From assembly GCF_000253295.1 (NCBI RefSeq), contig NC_015717.1, positions 992,001-1,056,000 of the forward strand: DNA of 64,000 bases, in the 5' to 3' direction. The DNA comes from Hyphomicrobium sp. MC1. Its GTDB lineage: Bacteria; Pseudomonadota; Alphaproteobacteria; Rhizobiales; Hyphomicrobiaceae. Under the pieces are notes generated by a model. It was not told the origin of the DNA and ran no database searches. It worked only from the letters and a program-made list of their open reading frames with translations. Positions 1 to 9,947 of the stretch are shown one piece after another (position 1 is the stretch's first letter; the number at the start of each line of letters is the position of its first letter). The translations under genes and the position numbers were made by a program.

Positions 1-2
1 CC

Positions 3-791
<789 letters not shown>

Positions 792-1031
792 TTTCGACGT
801 TTGCGTGTCATGCTCGGTTCGTCCGAGCATGGCAGGATTAGGTCGGCTTCGCGCCATACCTTGTTCGCAAGACCGCGTGGGCATTTACCTTTCATTAAGG
901 CCATCGCCGCCGCTGAGGCGTGCCACAATTCGACGGCAATTAAGGCTCCCTTAAGCACTCTCGGCAATATTCGGGTTCGATTTTAAATCCCGGTTCGGCG
1001 AATCGCGCGGACCGGTTCCTAGGGAACCCGT

Positions 1032-1823
1032 ATGTTTTTTGCGCGCACAGTTCCGTTTGTCAGCGCTGCGCTTCTGTTCGGAGGCGCCGTTGGTGCGTCT
1101 GCGGCCGATCTCGGGATGCCCGATCTCGACACTGCGCCGACAATGGCGCCGATGCCTCAGCAGTTCACGTGGAAATGGTACTTGCGCGCTGATGGGGGGT
1201 ACACGTGGTATCCGACGCCGGGCATGTCGTTCAGCGATTTCGACACGCACTACACGAAGTCTGAAGGCGCATGGACCGTCGGCGGCGGTATCGGCCAGTA
1301 TTACGCCTGGGGCTTCCGCGGCGACATCACCGTCGATCATATGTTCGACGCCAAGAACGAAACCAATTTCGATTTTGGGTCTTCGCAACTCGATTTCAAC
1401 AGCACGGTCGTGCTTGCGAACCTCTATTATGAATTCAATCGCGGCGGGCGCTTCGTTCCTTATATCGGCGGCGGCATCGGCTGGGCGCATAACGAAACGA
1501 ATTCGGGAACGGTGACGACGGCGGCGGGCACATCGTCATACGGCGGACAATCGACCGATAACTTTGCGGCCGCAGCGATGGCCGGCATCTCGTGGCGCCT
1601 GTGGGGCGGCCGGACGATGTACGTTTCGGGCAGCACGAAAGATGCCGATCCCGTCGAGGTCAATACGGGGCACGCGGTCTATCTCGATTTCGGATACCGC
1701 TTTCTCTACCTCGGCGACGCCAAGACCTTGGCATTCGATGCCGACGGCACGACGGCGGCCGAGAAGCTCAAAGAAATCACCGCGCATCAGTTTCGTATCG
1801 GTGTGCGCTACGACCTGAATTAG
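1032..1823 (+). CDS. Outer-membrane beta-barrel protein (Omp25/31-like)
   Basis: This is a 263-residue exported protein. It opens with a signal peptide (hydrophobic FVSAALLFGGAVGASA, cleavage after SAA), then alternating aromatic and polar strands typical of a small eight-stranded barrel. It ends in the strand RIGVRYDLN, similar to the C-termini of alphaproteobacterial Omp25-type porins, though without a terminal aromatic residue. The start is ATG with AGGGA about 7 bases upstream. A second, unrelated-length barrel gene follows on the same strand after 274 bases. The family is structural or weakly pore-forming; a specific substrate cannot be read from sequence. Confidence 0.8.
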   Translation: MFFARTVPFVSAALLFGGAVGASAADLGMPDLDTAPTMAPMPQQFTWKWYLRADGGYTWYPTPGMSFSDFDTHYTKSEGAWTVGGGIGQYYAWGFRGDITVDHMFDAKNETNFDFGSSQLDFNSTVVLANLYYEFNRGGRFVPYIGGGIGWAHNETNSGTVTTAAGTSSYGGQSTDNFAAAAMAGISWRLWGGRTMYVSGSTKDADPVEVNTGHAVYLDFGYRFLYLGDAKTLAFDADGTTAAEKLKEITAHQFRIGVRYDLN

Positions 1824-1951
1824 GGGGGCGGACGCGTTTTGTCCGCTAAGTAAATGAGTAGGCAGGCGCGGGGGGCTGCGTCTGCTTGGAATGCCAACAG
1901 GTGCGGTTTATACTGCGGTGTTTCGCGTACGTGTGTCCACGTTGTTGCGTC

Positions 1952-1978
1952 GTGCGCTTCCCTTTAAGGGAAGCGCAC
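1952..1978. repeat. 27-base near-perfect palindrome
   Basis: The left arm GTGCGCTTCCCTT (1952-1964) and right arm AAGGGAAGCGCAC (1966-1978) are perfect reverse complements around one T. It lies between the two outer-membrane protein genes. No T-tract follows closely, so it fits a protein-binding operator or a cruciform better than a classic terminator. RNA processing is also possible. Confidence 0.6.
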
Positions 1979-2097
1979 AGGACACCGTCCGAAGACCGTT
2001 TTTCCCTCCCTTGGCTTTGTTAGCGCAAGCGTAGCGTCGAGCAGAGTCTCAAGTGGCGTGCGTTTTGTCTTGAGCGCCGACTTCAAAGGGTGGGGCG

Positions 2098-2967
2098 ATG
2101 AAATCTACCATTGCGTGGATTGCGACGATATTTGTGATGGCTTCCGGTGCGGCGCCTGTGATGGCAGCCGATTGGGGAGGCGTCAAAGACATGGGCGGCG
2201 GCGTGCCGATCCCGGTGCCTGCTCCTGCGCCGGTCCCGACATATGATGCGGACAGCGATTGGTATATCGGGCTCTCGCTGGGCGGGAATCTGCTGACGGA
2301 TGCGACAATACGGGATTCCGATCCCAACATGCCTGTCAAGGACGGCAATGATATTGCAGCGTCCCCGACATTTGGACTGACTTTTGGGCGCTACATCACA
2401 CCGTCGCTACGTTGGGAAATTGCAGTCGATTATACCCCCAATACCAACTTGATCGACGGGCAGGTTAAGTATCGAACGTATGGTGAGCCTGGCACGGCTA
2501 TCGAGACACAACAGTACGGTGTATTTCGCAACGACACTGTGAAGCTTTCGCGAACGACAGCGCTTTTTAATCTGCTTTACGATATTCCGACCGGAACGCG
2601 CTTTACGCCTTATCTCGGCGGCGGCTTCGGATTGACGTGGCGGCGTTTAGAGCGCAGCTACACGGAGAATGCCAGCTGTGATGATACCTTCGATTTTCCC
2701 GGTATAAGCTGCAACGGGGCGGGGCCGAGTAATTCGAGTACGTCCGGCTCGAGTTCCAAGAACCAAATCAATTTTGCCGCAGCGGTTCAGGCCGGCGTTT
2801 CGACAGACCTCACGGACTCGATCGTTTGGGACAACGGTTGGCAGATGCTTTGGGAGAGTGGAGGCATCTCAATTGATGGCAATTCGATTTCCGGCAACAA
2901 TCGCCTGACCTTCAAAGATTCCATCCTGCAGCAATTCCGCTCGGGCATCCGCATCAAGTTCGACTAG
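2098..2967 (+). CDS. Outer-membrane beta-barrel protein
   Basis: This is a 289-residue exported protein. It has a signal peptide (MKSTIAWIATIFVMASGAAP, cleavage near MAA), a short Pro/Ala-rich spacer (VPIPVPAPAPVP), then a barrel region with the repeated pattern TRFTPYLGGGFGLTW seen in Omp25/OmpW-like proteins. The last strand ends FRSGIRIKFD. Two cysteines in the loop around residues 193-206 could form an extracellular disulfide. The start is ATG behind AAGGGTGGGG. The gene ends just before a strong terminator, so with the preceding barrel gene it closes a small envelope block. Confidence 0.8.
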   Translation: MKSTIAWIATIFVMASGAAPVMAADWGGVKDMGGGVPIPVPAPAPVPTYDADSDWYIGLSLGGNLLTDATIRDSDPNMPVKDGNDIAASPTFGLTFGRYITPSLRWEIAVDYTPNTNLIDGQVKYRTYGEPGTAIETQQYGVFRNDTVKLSRTTALFNLLYDIPTGTRFTPYLGGGFGLTWRRLERSYTENASCDDTFDFPGISCNGAGPSNSSTSGSSSKNQINFAAAVQAGVSTDLTDSIVWDNGWQMLWESGGISIDGNSISGNNRLTFKDSILQQFRSGIRIKFD

Positions 2968-3000
2968 AAAGCGTGCACCCTTGTGTTGCTTTGGTGCCGA

Positions 3001-3031
3001 AAGGCGGTCGTTCGCGACCGCCTTTTTCTTT
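3001..3031 (+). terminator. Rho-independent terminator with TTCG tetraloop
   Basis: A perfect 10-base stem (AAGGCGGTCG / CGACCGCCTT) closes on the stable loop TTCG and runs into TTTCTTT. It starts 33 bases after the stop codon of the second barrel gene, and serC starts 28 bases further on. Confidence 0.9.
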
Positions 3032-3058
3032 GGGGGGAGGCCATGCTAAGAGGCCCCC

Positions 3059-4228
3059 ATGCCGAAGCTTTTGAAGCCCAAAACCAGTCCTGAAAGGCCG
3101 TTCTTTTCGTCCGGGCCCTGCGCCAAGCGGCCGGGGTGGCGACCGGATGTGCTCTGCAATGCGCTGGTCGGACGTTCGCATCGCTCAATGGATGGGCGGG
3201 AGCGATTGAAGCTTGCCGTCACGCGCACGCATGAGCTTCTGCGATTGCCGCCCGGTTATGAAGTCGCCATCGTTCCGGGGTCAGACACCGGCGCGTTCGA
3301 AATGGCGATGTGGAATTTGCTTGGGCAACGTGGCGTCGATGTTCTTGCCTGGGACGTGTTCGGCCGTAACTGGCTGCGGGACGCAACATCTGAACTAAAG
3401 CTTGCCGATCTCAGAACGTTCGAAGCCGAACCGGGGTATCTGCCTGATCTTGGTCAGGTGGATTTCTCGCGCGACGTTCTTTTTACCTGGAACGGTACGA
3501 CGACAGGCGTGCGTGTCCCGGATGCGAATTGGATCGCATCTGATCGCGACGGACTCGTTATTTGCGACGCTACGTCGGCGTTGCTCGCGGAAGAGATCGA
3601 CTTTCAAAAAATCGATGTGCTGACGTATTCCTGGCAGAAGGTGCTCGGCGGCGAGGGCGCGCACGGCATGCTGATCCTGTCGCCGCGCGCGCTCGAACGG
3701 CTGGAAACGCATCGGCCGCCTTGGCCGGTGCCGAAGCTTTTCCGACTATGGAATGCCGACGGCGTCCTGCGCGACGTGTTCGAAGGCGTGACGCTCAATA
3801 CGCCGTCGATGCTATGCGTCGAGGACTATCTCGATGCACTCGCCTGGGCCACGGGGATTGGCGGTCTAGAAGCGACGATCGCGCGTGCCGACGCGAACGC
3901 AGCGCTGCTTTACGATTGGATCGAGCGGACGGATTGGATTGCGCCTCTGGCCGTCGATCCGCAGACGCGGTCGCACACGTCAGTCGCGATGCGCTTTGCC
4001 GAGCCACAGCTTGTTGCCGCCTCGGAAAGCGTGCGCGCCGATGTCATGCGCACGATGGTGCAGTTACTCGAAGCCGAAGCGGCGGCGTTCGATATCGCAG
4101 CTTATCGTGGAATGCCCCCCGGCCTGCGGATCTGGTGCGGCGCGACGGTCGAGACGCAAGACATCGCCGCGCTTCTGCCCTGGCTCGATTGGGCCTATGC
4201 GGAGGCCCGTGCCGTGATTGCGGCCTGA
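3059..4228 (+). CDS. serC: Phosphoserine aminotransferase (Methanosarcina/alpha type)
   Basis: This PLP enzyme exchanges glutamate for 3-phosphohydroxypyruvate to give phosphoserine in serine synthesis. The N-terminus has the family signature FFSSGPCAKRPGW, and SWQKVLGGEGAHG carries the PLP-binding lysine. At 389 residues it fits the SerC group common in alphaproteobacteria and methanogens, distinct from the E. coli type. The ATG follows AGAGG. In many relatives serA lies directly downstream; here a MuiA-like gene takes that place. Serine also feeds the serine cycle of methylotrophs such as Hyphomicrobium, but nothing in this window proves methylotrophy. Confidence 0.9.
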   Translation: MPKLLKPKTSPERPFFSSGPCAKRPGWRPDVLCNALVGRSHRSMDGRERLKLAVTRTHELLRLPPGYEVAIVPGSDTGAFEMAMWNLLGQRGVDVLAWDVFGRNWLRDATSELKLADLRTFEAEPGYLPDLGQVDFSRDVLFTWNGTTTGVRVPDANWIASDRDGLVICDATSALLAEEIDFQKIDVLTYSWQKVLGGEGAHGMLILSPRALERLETHRPPWPVPKLFRLWNADGVLRDVFEGVTLNTPSMLCVEDYLDALAWATGIGGLEATIARADANAALLYDWIERTDWIAPLAVDPQTRSHTSVAMRFAEPQLVAASESVRADVMRTMVQLLEAEAAAFDIAAYRGMPPGLRIWCGATVETQDIAALLPWLDWAYAEARAVIAA

Positions 4229-4383
4229 AAATGAGCCGATCCTGCTCGCAAACTGGTTAAAACCGGTCGTGTCAATGCCTTTTTCTCACGCATACCATCG
4301 GTCATAATCGCCCGGGCTCGCCAGCGCGCTATGGTGCGCTCTTCCCCACGTGTCAGAAACGATCAACGAGAGGTCTCAACGCG

Positions 4384-6075
4384 ATGCGCATTGTCTTAGC
4401 GGCTGTTTGGGCGGCTGTCTGGTTTTCCGCCTTGTCCGCACCGGCATTTGCGGCTCAGGTTCCGGCAACGTCGGCCGTCGATGCGGTGACTGTGTTCCTG
4501 TCGGGGGCAGAAGTGACGCGACTGGCAAAAGCGCATCTCGACAAAGGCGAGCATACGATTGTTGTCGGCGACCTGCCAGCAAGCGCTATTCCGGGCTCGA
4601 TCCGCGTCGAAGGGCGGGCCTCCGGCAAGCTCGATATCGGTTCTGTCGATACGGCGCAGAAAATGCTGCAGCGTGCTGAAAGCGAAGCGGCGGACGCGCA
4701 GCGTAAAATTCTCGAAGACAAGATACAGACGCTGAAAGATCAACGGAAGACCATCGAGGCGCAGGCGCTGGCGGCAAAGACGCAGCAGAAGCTGATCGCC
4801 AACCTGGCGCAATTGCCGACGCGACCCGCTCCGCAGGGCCAACCTGCGACGTCGCTCGATGACTGGACAAAGGTTCTTGCGCTCATCGCGCAGGGGACGA
4901 CCGATGCGGGCAAGCTCGCTCTCGACGCCGAACAGAAGACGCGCGACATCGATCGGCAAATCGCCGACGCCAAGGCGCAGATGTCGTCGCTCGCGCCGGC
5001 GCGTACGCAGCAAACGGAAGTGCGCATTCATGTGATCGCACAGAGCCCGCTCGATGTCGATTTGAGCATTCACTATCAGGTGCCGGATGCACATTGGACG
5101 CCGCTTTATGATGCGCGCCTTTCGACGGGGACCAAAACCGAGCCGCCGAAGCTTTCGATCGACCGGCGGGCTGCCATTTCGCAGGTGACAGGCGAGGACT
5201 GGAACGGCGTTTCCATGGAACTTTCGACGGCGCGTCCGTCGGATGGATCGGCGGCGCCGGATATTGAGACGCAGTTCGTCGATTTCGAGCCGGAGCCAAA
5301 GCCTGTAGCGGCAATGCCGGCTCCGCCACCCGCTCCGACGCTGATGGCGCGTCGTAAGATGGATGCCGAGCTTGACGCCACACTCGGTGCGGGTGCGGAG
5401 GCCAACGCACCCGTCGCGGCAGAAGAAGCCGTTGCACAGCTCAAAAGTGCGCCGTTCGACGCGACGTTTGGGGTCCCCGGACGGGTGACCGTGGCGGCGA
5501 ACGGCGAGCCCAAGCGCGTCTTGATCGCGTCCGAAAGCAGCGAGCCGACGCTCGGCTGCCGCTCAGTGCCGAAGGTTGATACCAACGCCTACCTCTACGC
5601 CCGGATCAATGTGGCCAAGGGGAGCCCCATGCTGCCGGGCACCGTCTATCTTTTCCGGGATGGTACGTTTGTTGGAACCGGAAATTTACCACTTTTGCGC
5701 CCAGGAGAAGACCACGATATCGGTTTCGGCGTTGACGATCAGGTGAAAGTCAAGCATGCGGTGCTGGAAGATAAGCGCGGCGAGACCGGGCTGATTTCGA
5801 CGTCGCATGTCGATAGCCGGAATTTCCAGGTCAACGTCAAGAACATGCATGAGCGGCCGATCGACGTAACGATTCTCGATCGCGTTCCGGTCTCGCAGAA
5901 CGACGACATCAAGGTCGAGATGACGGGCAAGGCGTCGCCCACTACGACCAACGTCGATGACAAGCGCGGCGTCATCGCCTTCCAGGCGAAGCTGGAGCCG
6001 GATGAGGAGAAAATCCTTGAGTACGGCTATCGGGTTTCGTGGCCTGCGTCGAAGTCGATCGTTTACGGGCCTTGA
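4384..6075 (+). CDS. DUF4140/DUF4139 protein, MuiA-like
   Basis: This is a 563-residue exported protein of the mucoidy inhibitor MuiA group. A signal peptide (cleavage after PAFA near residue 21) leads into a DUF4140-type N-terminal domain (VDAVTVFLSGAEVTR). An Arg/Lys/Gln/Ala-rich coiled coil spans about residues 95-150, and the DUF4139 beta-rich domain runs from about residue 215 to the end (HYQVPDAHWTPLYDARL, GTVYLFRDGTFVGTG). A Pro/Ala-rich insert lies around 300-320. The biochemical role of the family is unknown; a periplasmic or envelope role is likely from the signal. The ATG has a poor Shine-Dalgarno sequence. Confidence 0.8.
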   Translation: MRIVLAAVWAAVWFSALSAPAFAAQVPATSAVDAVTVFLSGAEVTRLAKAHLDKGEHTIVVGDLPASAIPGSIRVEGRASGKLDIGSVDTAQKMLQRAESEAADAQRKILEDKIQTLKDQRKTIEAQALAAKTQQKLIANLAQLPTRPAPQGQPATSLDDWTKVLALIAQGTTDAGKLALDAEQKTRDIDRQIADAKAQMSSLAPARTQQTEVRIHVIAQSPLDVDLSIHYQVPDAHWTPLYDARLSTGTKTEPPKLSIDRRAAISQVTGEDWNGVSMELSTARPSDGSAAPDIETQFVDFEPEPKPVAAMPAPPPAPTLMARRKMDAELDATLGAGAEANAPVAAEEAVAQLKSAPFDATFGVPGRVTVAANGEPKRVLIASESSEPTLGCRSVPKVDTNAYLYARINVAKGSPMLPGTVYLFRDGTFVGTGNLPLLRPGEDHDIGFGVDDQVKVKHAVLEDKRGETGLISTSHVDSRNFQVNVKNMHERPIDVTILDRVPVSQNDDIKVEMTGKASPTTTNVDDKRGVIAFQAKLEPDEEKILEYGYRVSWPASKSIVYGP

Positions 6076-6176
6076 GGCGGGCGCTTCAAGTCCCGGGTTT
6101 TAACAAGCGGGTGTGCCGCGTGGCCCTGGCTCAAGCCGGGGCCAAATCATGAGAAGACTGAGAAGGTTTAAGACTA

Positions 6177-7466
6177 ATGGCGAATGTCGTCGTGATCGGA
6201 GCCCAGTGGGGCGACGAGGGCAAAGGCAAGATCGTGGACTGGCTCTCGGAGCGCGCCGACGTCGTCGTGCGTTTTCAAGGTGGGCATAACGCTGGGCACA
6301 CGCTGGTGATCGGCGACAAGACGTTCAAGCTGTCGCTACTGCCGTCGGGCGTGGTGCGGCCGGACAAGATGTCGGTGATCGGCAACGGCGTCGTCATTGA
6401 TCCATGGGCGCTCGTGAGCGAGATCGAGCGGCTAAGGGAGCAGGGGATTTCGATCACGCCGGATAATCTGCGCATCGCCGAGAACGCGGCGCTGATTCTG
6501 CCGCTGCATCGCGAGCTCGACGTCGTGCGCGAAGCCGCAGCTGGCACGGAGAAGATCGGTACGACGGGCCGGGGTATCGGTCCGGCCTATGAAGATAAAG
6601 TCGGCCGCCGGGCTATCCGATTCCAGGATTTGGCGACGCCCGAGACGCTGGGGCCGAAGGTCGATCGTTTGCTGGCGCATCACAATGCGTTGCGGCGCGG
6701 GCTTGGTCAGGAAGAGATTTCGAAGGCGAAGCTGATCGATGATCTCGTCACGATCGCGCCGAAGGTTCTGCCTTACTCGGACGTGACCTGGGAATTCCTC
6801 GACAATGCATGGCGGCAGGGAAAGCGCATTCTGTTCGAGGGTGCGCAGGGCGCTCTGCTCGATGTCGATCATGGCACGTATCCGTTCGTTACCTCGTCGA
6901 ACACCGTTGCAGCGCAGGCTGCGACCGGCTCCGGTATCGGTCCGCGCCACGTCGGTTACGTGCTGGGGATCGCGAAGGCCTATACGACGCGCGTTGGCTC
7001 GGGTCCGTTTCCATCGGAGCTGACGGACGCCATCGGCGAGAAGATCGGCGAGCGCGGCCGCGAGTTCGGAACGGTGACGGGACGCAAGCGCCGCTGCGGC
7101 TGGTTCGACAGCGTCCTCGTCCGGCAGGTGGCCAAGGTGTCCGGCATCGACGGCATTGCGCTGACGAAGCTCGATGTGCTCGACGGTTTCGACACGATCC
7201 GCATTTGCGTCGGTTACAAGCTTCGTGGTGAGCGCCTCGACCGGCTACCTGCAAGCGCCACGGCACAGGCCGAGATCGAACCGATCTATGAAGAGTTCGA
7301 GGGCTGGTCGGAATCGACCTACGGTGCGCGGCGCTGGGCGGATCTGCCGGCGCAGGCAGTGAAATACGTTCGCCGCGTCGAAGAGCTGATCGAATGTCCG
7401 GTCACGCTACTCTCGACGAGCCCCGAACGCGACGACACGATCCTGATGAAGGACCCATTTATCTGA
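6177..7466 (+). CDS. purA: Adenylosuccinate synthetase
   Basis: PurA joins IMP and aspartate using GTP, the first committed step to AMP. It is full length (429 residues). The N-terminal GDEGKGK phosphate loop (residues 12-18), [10 protein letters not shown] with the catalytic histidine, [14 protein letters not shown], and [14 protein letters not shown] are all present. It ends with the usual GPER-like segment in the form [10 protein letters not shown]. The gene stands alone between a MuiA-like gene and a YdcF-like gene on the same strand, with about 100 bases upstream for a promoter. Confidence 0.97.
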   Translation: MANVVVIGAQWGDEGKGKIVDWLSERADVVVRFQGGHNAGHTLVIGDKTFKLSLLPSGVVRPDKMSVIGNGVVIDPWALVSEIERLREQGISITPDNLRIAENAALILPLHRELDVVREAAAGTEKIGTTGRGIGPAYEDKVGRRAIRFQDLATPETLGPKVDRLLAHHNALRRGLGQEEISKAKLIDDLVTIAPKVLPYSDVTWEFLDNAWRQGKRILFEGAQGALLDVDHGTYPFVTSSNTVAAQAATGSGIGPRHVGYVLGIAKAYTTRVGSGPFPSELTDAIGEKIGERGREFGTVTGRKRRCGWFDSVLVRQVAKVSGIDGIALTKLDVLDGFDTIRICVGYKLRGERLDRLPASATAQAEIEPIYEEFEGWSESTYGARRWADLPAQAVKYVRRVEELIECPVTLLSTSPERDDTILMKDPFI

Positions 7467-7501
7467 TCTGACGAGTTTCGGCGCGAGGGGGAGCGAAGCA
7501 G

Positions 7502-8296
7502 ATGTTTTTCGTCGCGTCGAAAGTCATTTTCTTCTGCATTCAGCCTTCGAACCTGGTGTTCTTTGCACTGCTCGGTGGCACGCTGCTTCTCGGCTGGTGT
7601 CCGAAGTGGGGGCGGCGGCTGCTCTATGCCGGTCTCGCCGGTATCGTGCTGTTCGGCTATCTGCCGGGCGGGAACATTCTGGTCCTGCCGCTCGAAGAGC
7701 GCTTTGCCTCGCGCGTTCCGGCTGTGCCGCACGAGAAGATCAGCGGCATCATTCTGCTCGGTGGCTTCGAGGATATTTCCATCACGCGGGCGCGCGGCGG
7801 ATTGGCGCTCAACGAAGCCGCGGAGCGTTTGACCGAGACGCTTCGGCTCGCTCATGAACTGCCCGAGGCCAAGGTCGTTTTCACCGGCGGTAGCGGGGCG
7901 CTGTTCGGCGACAGCGGCATCGCGGATGCGGTGAAGCAGTTCTTCATCGACGCGGGAATCGCGCCCGACCGCATCATCATCGAAAACGACTCGCGCAATA
8001 CCTATCAGAACGCCGTCTTCACGAAGGCGCTGCTGAGGCCCGTTCAGCAAGATCGCTGGCTGCTCGTGACGTCGGCCTATCACATGCCCCGTTCGACAGG
8101 CGTGTTTCGTAAGGTCGGCTTCGACGTTGTGCCGTATCCTGTCGATTTCCGCACGCGCGACTGGGACGATGCGTTCCGTCCGTTCGACAGCTTCGCGGCG
8201 GGATTGCAGCGCACAGATCTGGCCGTCAAGGAATGGATTGGGCTCGTCGCCTATTGGATCACAGGGCGAAGCTCGGCGATTTTTCCCGGCCCTTGA
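7502..8296 (+). CDS. YdcF/ElyC-like DUF218 membrane protein
   Basis: This 264-residue protein has two N-terminal membrane segments (about residues 15-35 and 40-60) and a DUF218 domain. The family includes E. coli ElyC (YcbC), linked to peptidoglycan and enterobacterial common antigen metabolism, and SanA. Domain motifs visible are IILLGGFED, VVFTGGSG, ENDSRNTYQNA and VTSAYHMPRS, matching the conserved acidic/Asn and His/Arg residues of DUF218. It starts at ATG with GGGGGAG upstream, 35 bases after purA, so the two may be co-transcribed. The exact substrate is not known for this subgroup. Confidence 0.8.
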   Translation: MFFVASKVIFFCIQPSNLVFFALLGGTLLLGWCPKWGRRLLYAGLAGIVLFGYLPGGNILVLPLEERFASRVPAVPHEKISGIILLGGFEDISITRARGGLALNEAAERLTETLRLAHELPEAKVVFTGGSGALFGDSGIADAVKQFFIDAGIAPDRIIIENDSRNTYQNAVFTKALLRPVQQDRWLLVTSAYHMPRSTGVFRKVGFDVVPYPVDFRTRDWDDAFRPFDSFAAGLQRTDLAVKEWIGLVAYWITGRSSAIFPGP

Positions 8297-8443
8297 ACCG
8301 CCCTCCGCGCAGTCGTGCTGGCGCCGTTCGCCTGACGAGTGCGGCGCACACGGACGATCCCGTGCGCTTTCGGTATTTTCGGCTGGAACAATCACGCCGC
8401 GAGCACTGTTGAAACCTCGAATCTTGGCGAGGAGACGTGTGCA

Positions 8444-8518
8444 GTGCACGAGATCATCTATCTGATCGGACTAATCGTGGTCATTTCGTTTCTTCTGAGC
8501 CTTCTGGGTTTTAGATGA
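8444..8518 (+). CDS. 24-residue single-span micro-protein
   Basis: A GTG codon with GAGGAG ten bases upstream opens a 24-codon frame: a short polar head (MHEIIYL), one hydrophobic helix, and a GFR tail. This is the pattern of a single-pass membrane micro-protein. Its TGA stop overlaps an ATG of the next frame (ATGA at 8515-8518), which suggests translational coupling to the downstream membrane-protein gene. I do not recognise a named family. Support is the ribosome site, the clean hydrophobic span and the stop/start overlap. Confidence 0.55.
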   Translation: MHEIIYLIGLIVVISFLLSLLGFR

Positions 8519-8535
8519 TCGAAGGAGATGCGCAG

Positions 8536-9372
8536 ATGGCCGATGTCATCGAAATCGAGGCGACGACTCCAGCTGAATCCTTCCTGAGCTGGCGAGGTAT
8601 TCTCGCCGGGGCGGCAGCAGGTTCAGCGTTTTCTCTGGTACTTATTTCCCTTGGACTTGCGGGGGGCTTGTCGCTGCTGTCGCCGTGGCCGGGTCAGTCG
8701 CACACGGGATTGGCGGCAAGCGTAGCGGCAGCTTGGAGTTTGATCGCGACGATCGCTTCGTTCCTGATTGCCGGATTTGTTGCGGCGCGCGTGCGGCCGC
8801 GTGTTGCAGATGTGCCCGCGGACGAAGTCGAATTTCGCGACGGCGTGCAAGGGTTTGTCGCGTGGGCAGTGTGCGTGTTGTTTGCGGGACTGATCGCAGT
8901 CGGCGCGAGCGGTCTTGCTCTGCACGCGACGTCGGCCGTCGCCAAATTCTCGGACCGAACATCGTCAAGCCCGCTGGCGGCAATCGTGTCGACGCTGGCG
9001 GCGCCACCCGAAGGCAAGCCGGTGACGGCGGCGGTGCCACTGTTCACGGCCGATGAAACGCGCACCCTCGAAGGCGTTTTTCTGAAATCGGTCGGTAGTG
9101 GCGGAATGGCGCCGAAGGATAAATCGTTCGTGGCAAACATCGTCGCGGCAAGAGCCGGTATTCCGCTGAGCGATGCCGAGACGCGAGTTGATGTGGCTTA
9201 TGCGGATGCAGTCGCAGCTCTCGACAAAGCGAAGAAGGCCACCGAGCTGTCCGGGCTGCTGACAGGTATCGGTCTACTGATCGGCCTCGCGGCCGCTTGG
9301 TATGGCGGCGTCCGCGGCGGCAAGAGCCGTGACGAGAACATGCCCGGCCGCCTGAGGTTCGGCGGCTGGTGA
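8536..9372 (+). CDS. PhnA-like hypothetical membrane protein
   Basis: This membrane protein has 278 residues from the ATG at 8536, chosen because GAAGGAG lies 8 bases upstream; the ATG at 8515 adds seven residues but overlaps the previous stop. Helices are visible at about residues 19-45, 60-80, 105-125 and 235-260. Between the third and fourth is a soluble stretch with alanine-rich helices. The sequence resembles proteins labelled PhnA-like in Rhizobiales, a label with no firm biochemical basis. It ends in a polar, Arg/Gly-rich tail. Function unknown. Confidence 0.7.
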   Translation: MADVIEIEATTPAESFLSWRGILAGAAAGSAFSLVLISLGLAGGLSLLSPWPGQSHTGLAASVAAAWSLIATIASFLIAGFVAARVRPRVADVPADEVEFRDGVQGFVAWAVCVLFAGLIAVGASGLALHATSAVAKFSDRTSSSPLAAIVSTLAAPPEGKPVTAAVPLFTADETRTLEGVFLKSVGSGGMAPKDKSFVANIVAARAGIPLSDAETRVDVAYADAVAALDKAKKATELSGLLTGIGLLIGLAAAWYGGVRGGKSRDENMPGRLRFGGW

Positions 9373-9388
9373 GGTGAGGACCGGCCGA

Positions 9389-9697
9389 TTATTGGCCCAG
9401 GATGATGCGCGGCTTACGGCGCGGTTTCGGCAGCGTCGGCAAGGGCGGTCCGAACAGCGGCTGAACAAGATTATAGTTGGGACCGGCCGCACCGCCGCTG
9501 TTGCTTCCGTTCCAGCCAGAATCCGGCCCGAGCATAGTGTCGGGCGGGAGGGTTGGGCCTAAGCGATCGACGGGCGCCACCGGAACGTCTCCGGCTGGGC
9601 CGCGGGGTCCCGAACCTGAGCGGGGTTCCGCGCTGGCCGCACCAACCGACAGGGCCAGCAAGGCCGCGGCGGCACTGGTGATGGCGAGGGGTCTCAT
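9389..9697 (-). CDS. Small Pro/Gly-rich secreted protein
   Basis: The protein has 102 residues from the ATG at 9697, supported by AGAGGA about 7 bases upstream; the frame stays open further upstream but without a good start. It has a signal peptide (MRPLAITSAAAALLALSVG, cleavage after ASA), then a low-complexity mature part rich in Gly, Pro, Ser and Asn, and a basic tail PKPRRKPRIILGQ. No enzyme motif is visible. It converges on the preceding membrane-protein gene with 16 bases between stops. Function unknown. Confidence 0.6.
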   Translation of the reverse strand: MRPLAITSAAAALLALSVGAASAEPRSGSGPRGPAGDVPVAPVDRLGPTLPPDTMLGPDSGWNGSNSGGAAGPNYNLVQPLFGPPLPTLPKPRRKPRIILGQ

Positions 9698-9947
9698 CTG
9701 GCTGTCCTCTGCGAGAGCGTGGCACATCCGGCCAAAGATCAATCCTAGATTAATCTCTGGCGCCGGAGACGGAAAGACCGTCCGACCGTATCCTCTCGGC
9801 TGCTGCTTAAAGGGCACAAGCGGGACAAAGAGCCTTGAACCACGCGGGAAAAGGGGCGCCGACCCCAGAGTTCACGCAGTGCAGGCGGCCGTACATTACA
9901 TCCGAAACGACGCAAATCCGTTAAACGGCCCCCCGCAATTGCGAGGA

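Noticed and set aside
7319..8449. 376-codon minus-strand frame over purA end and the YdcF-like gene
   Set aside because: It is antisense to a well-supported gene, has no ribosome site and a poor amino-acid pattern rich in Arg and Pro.
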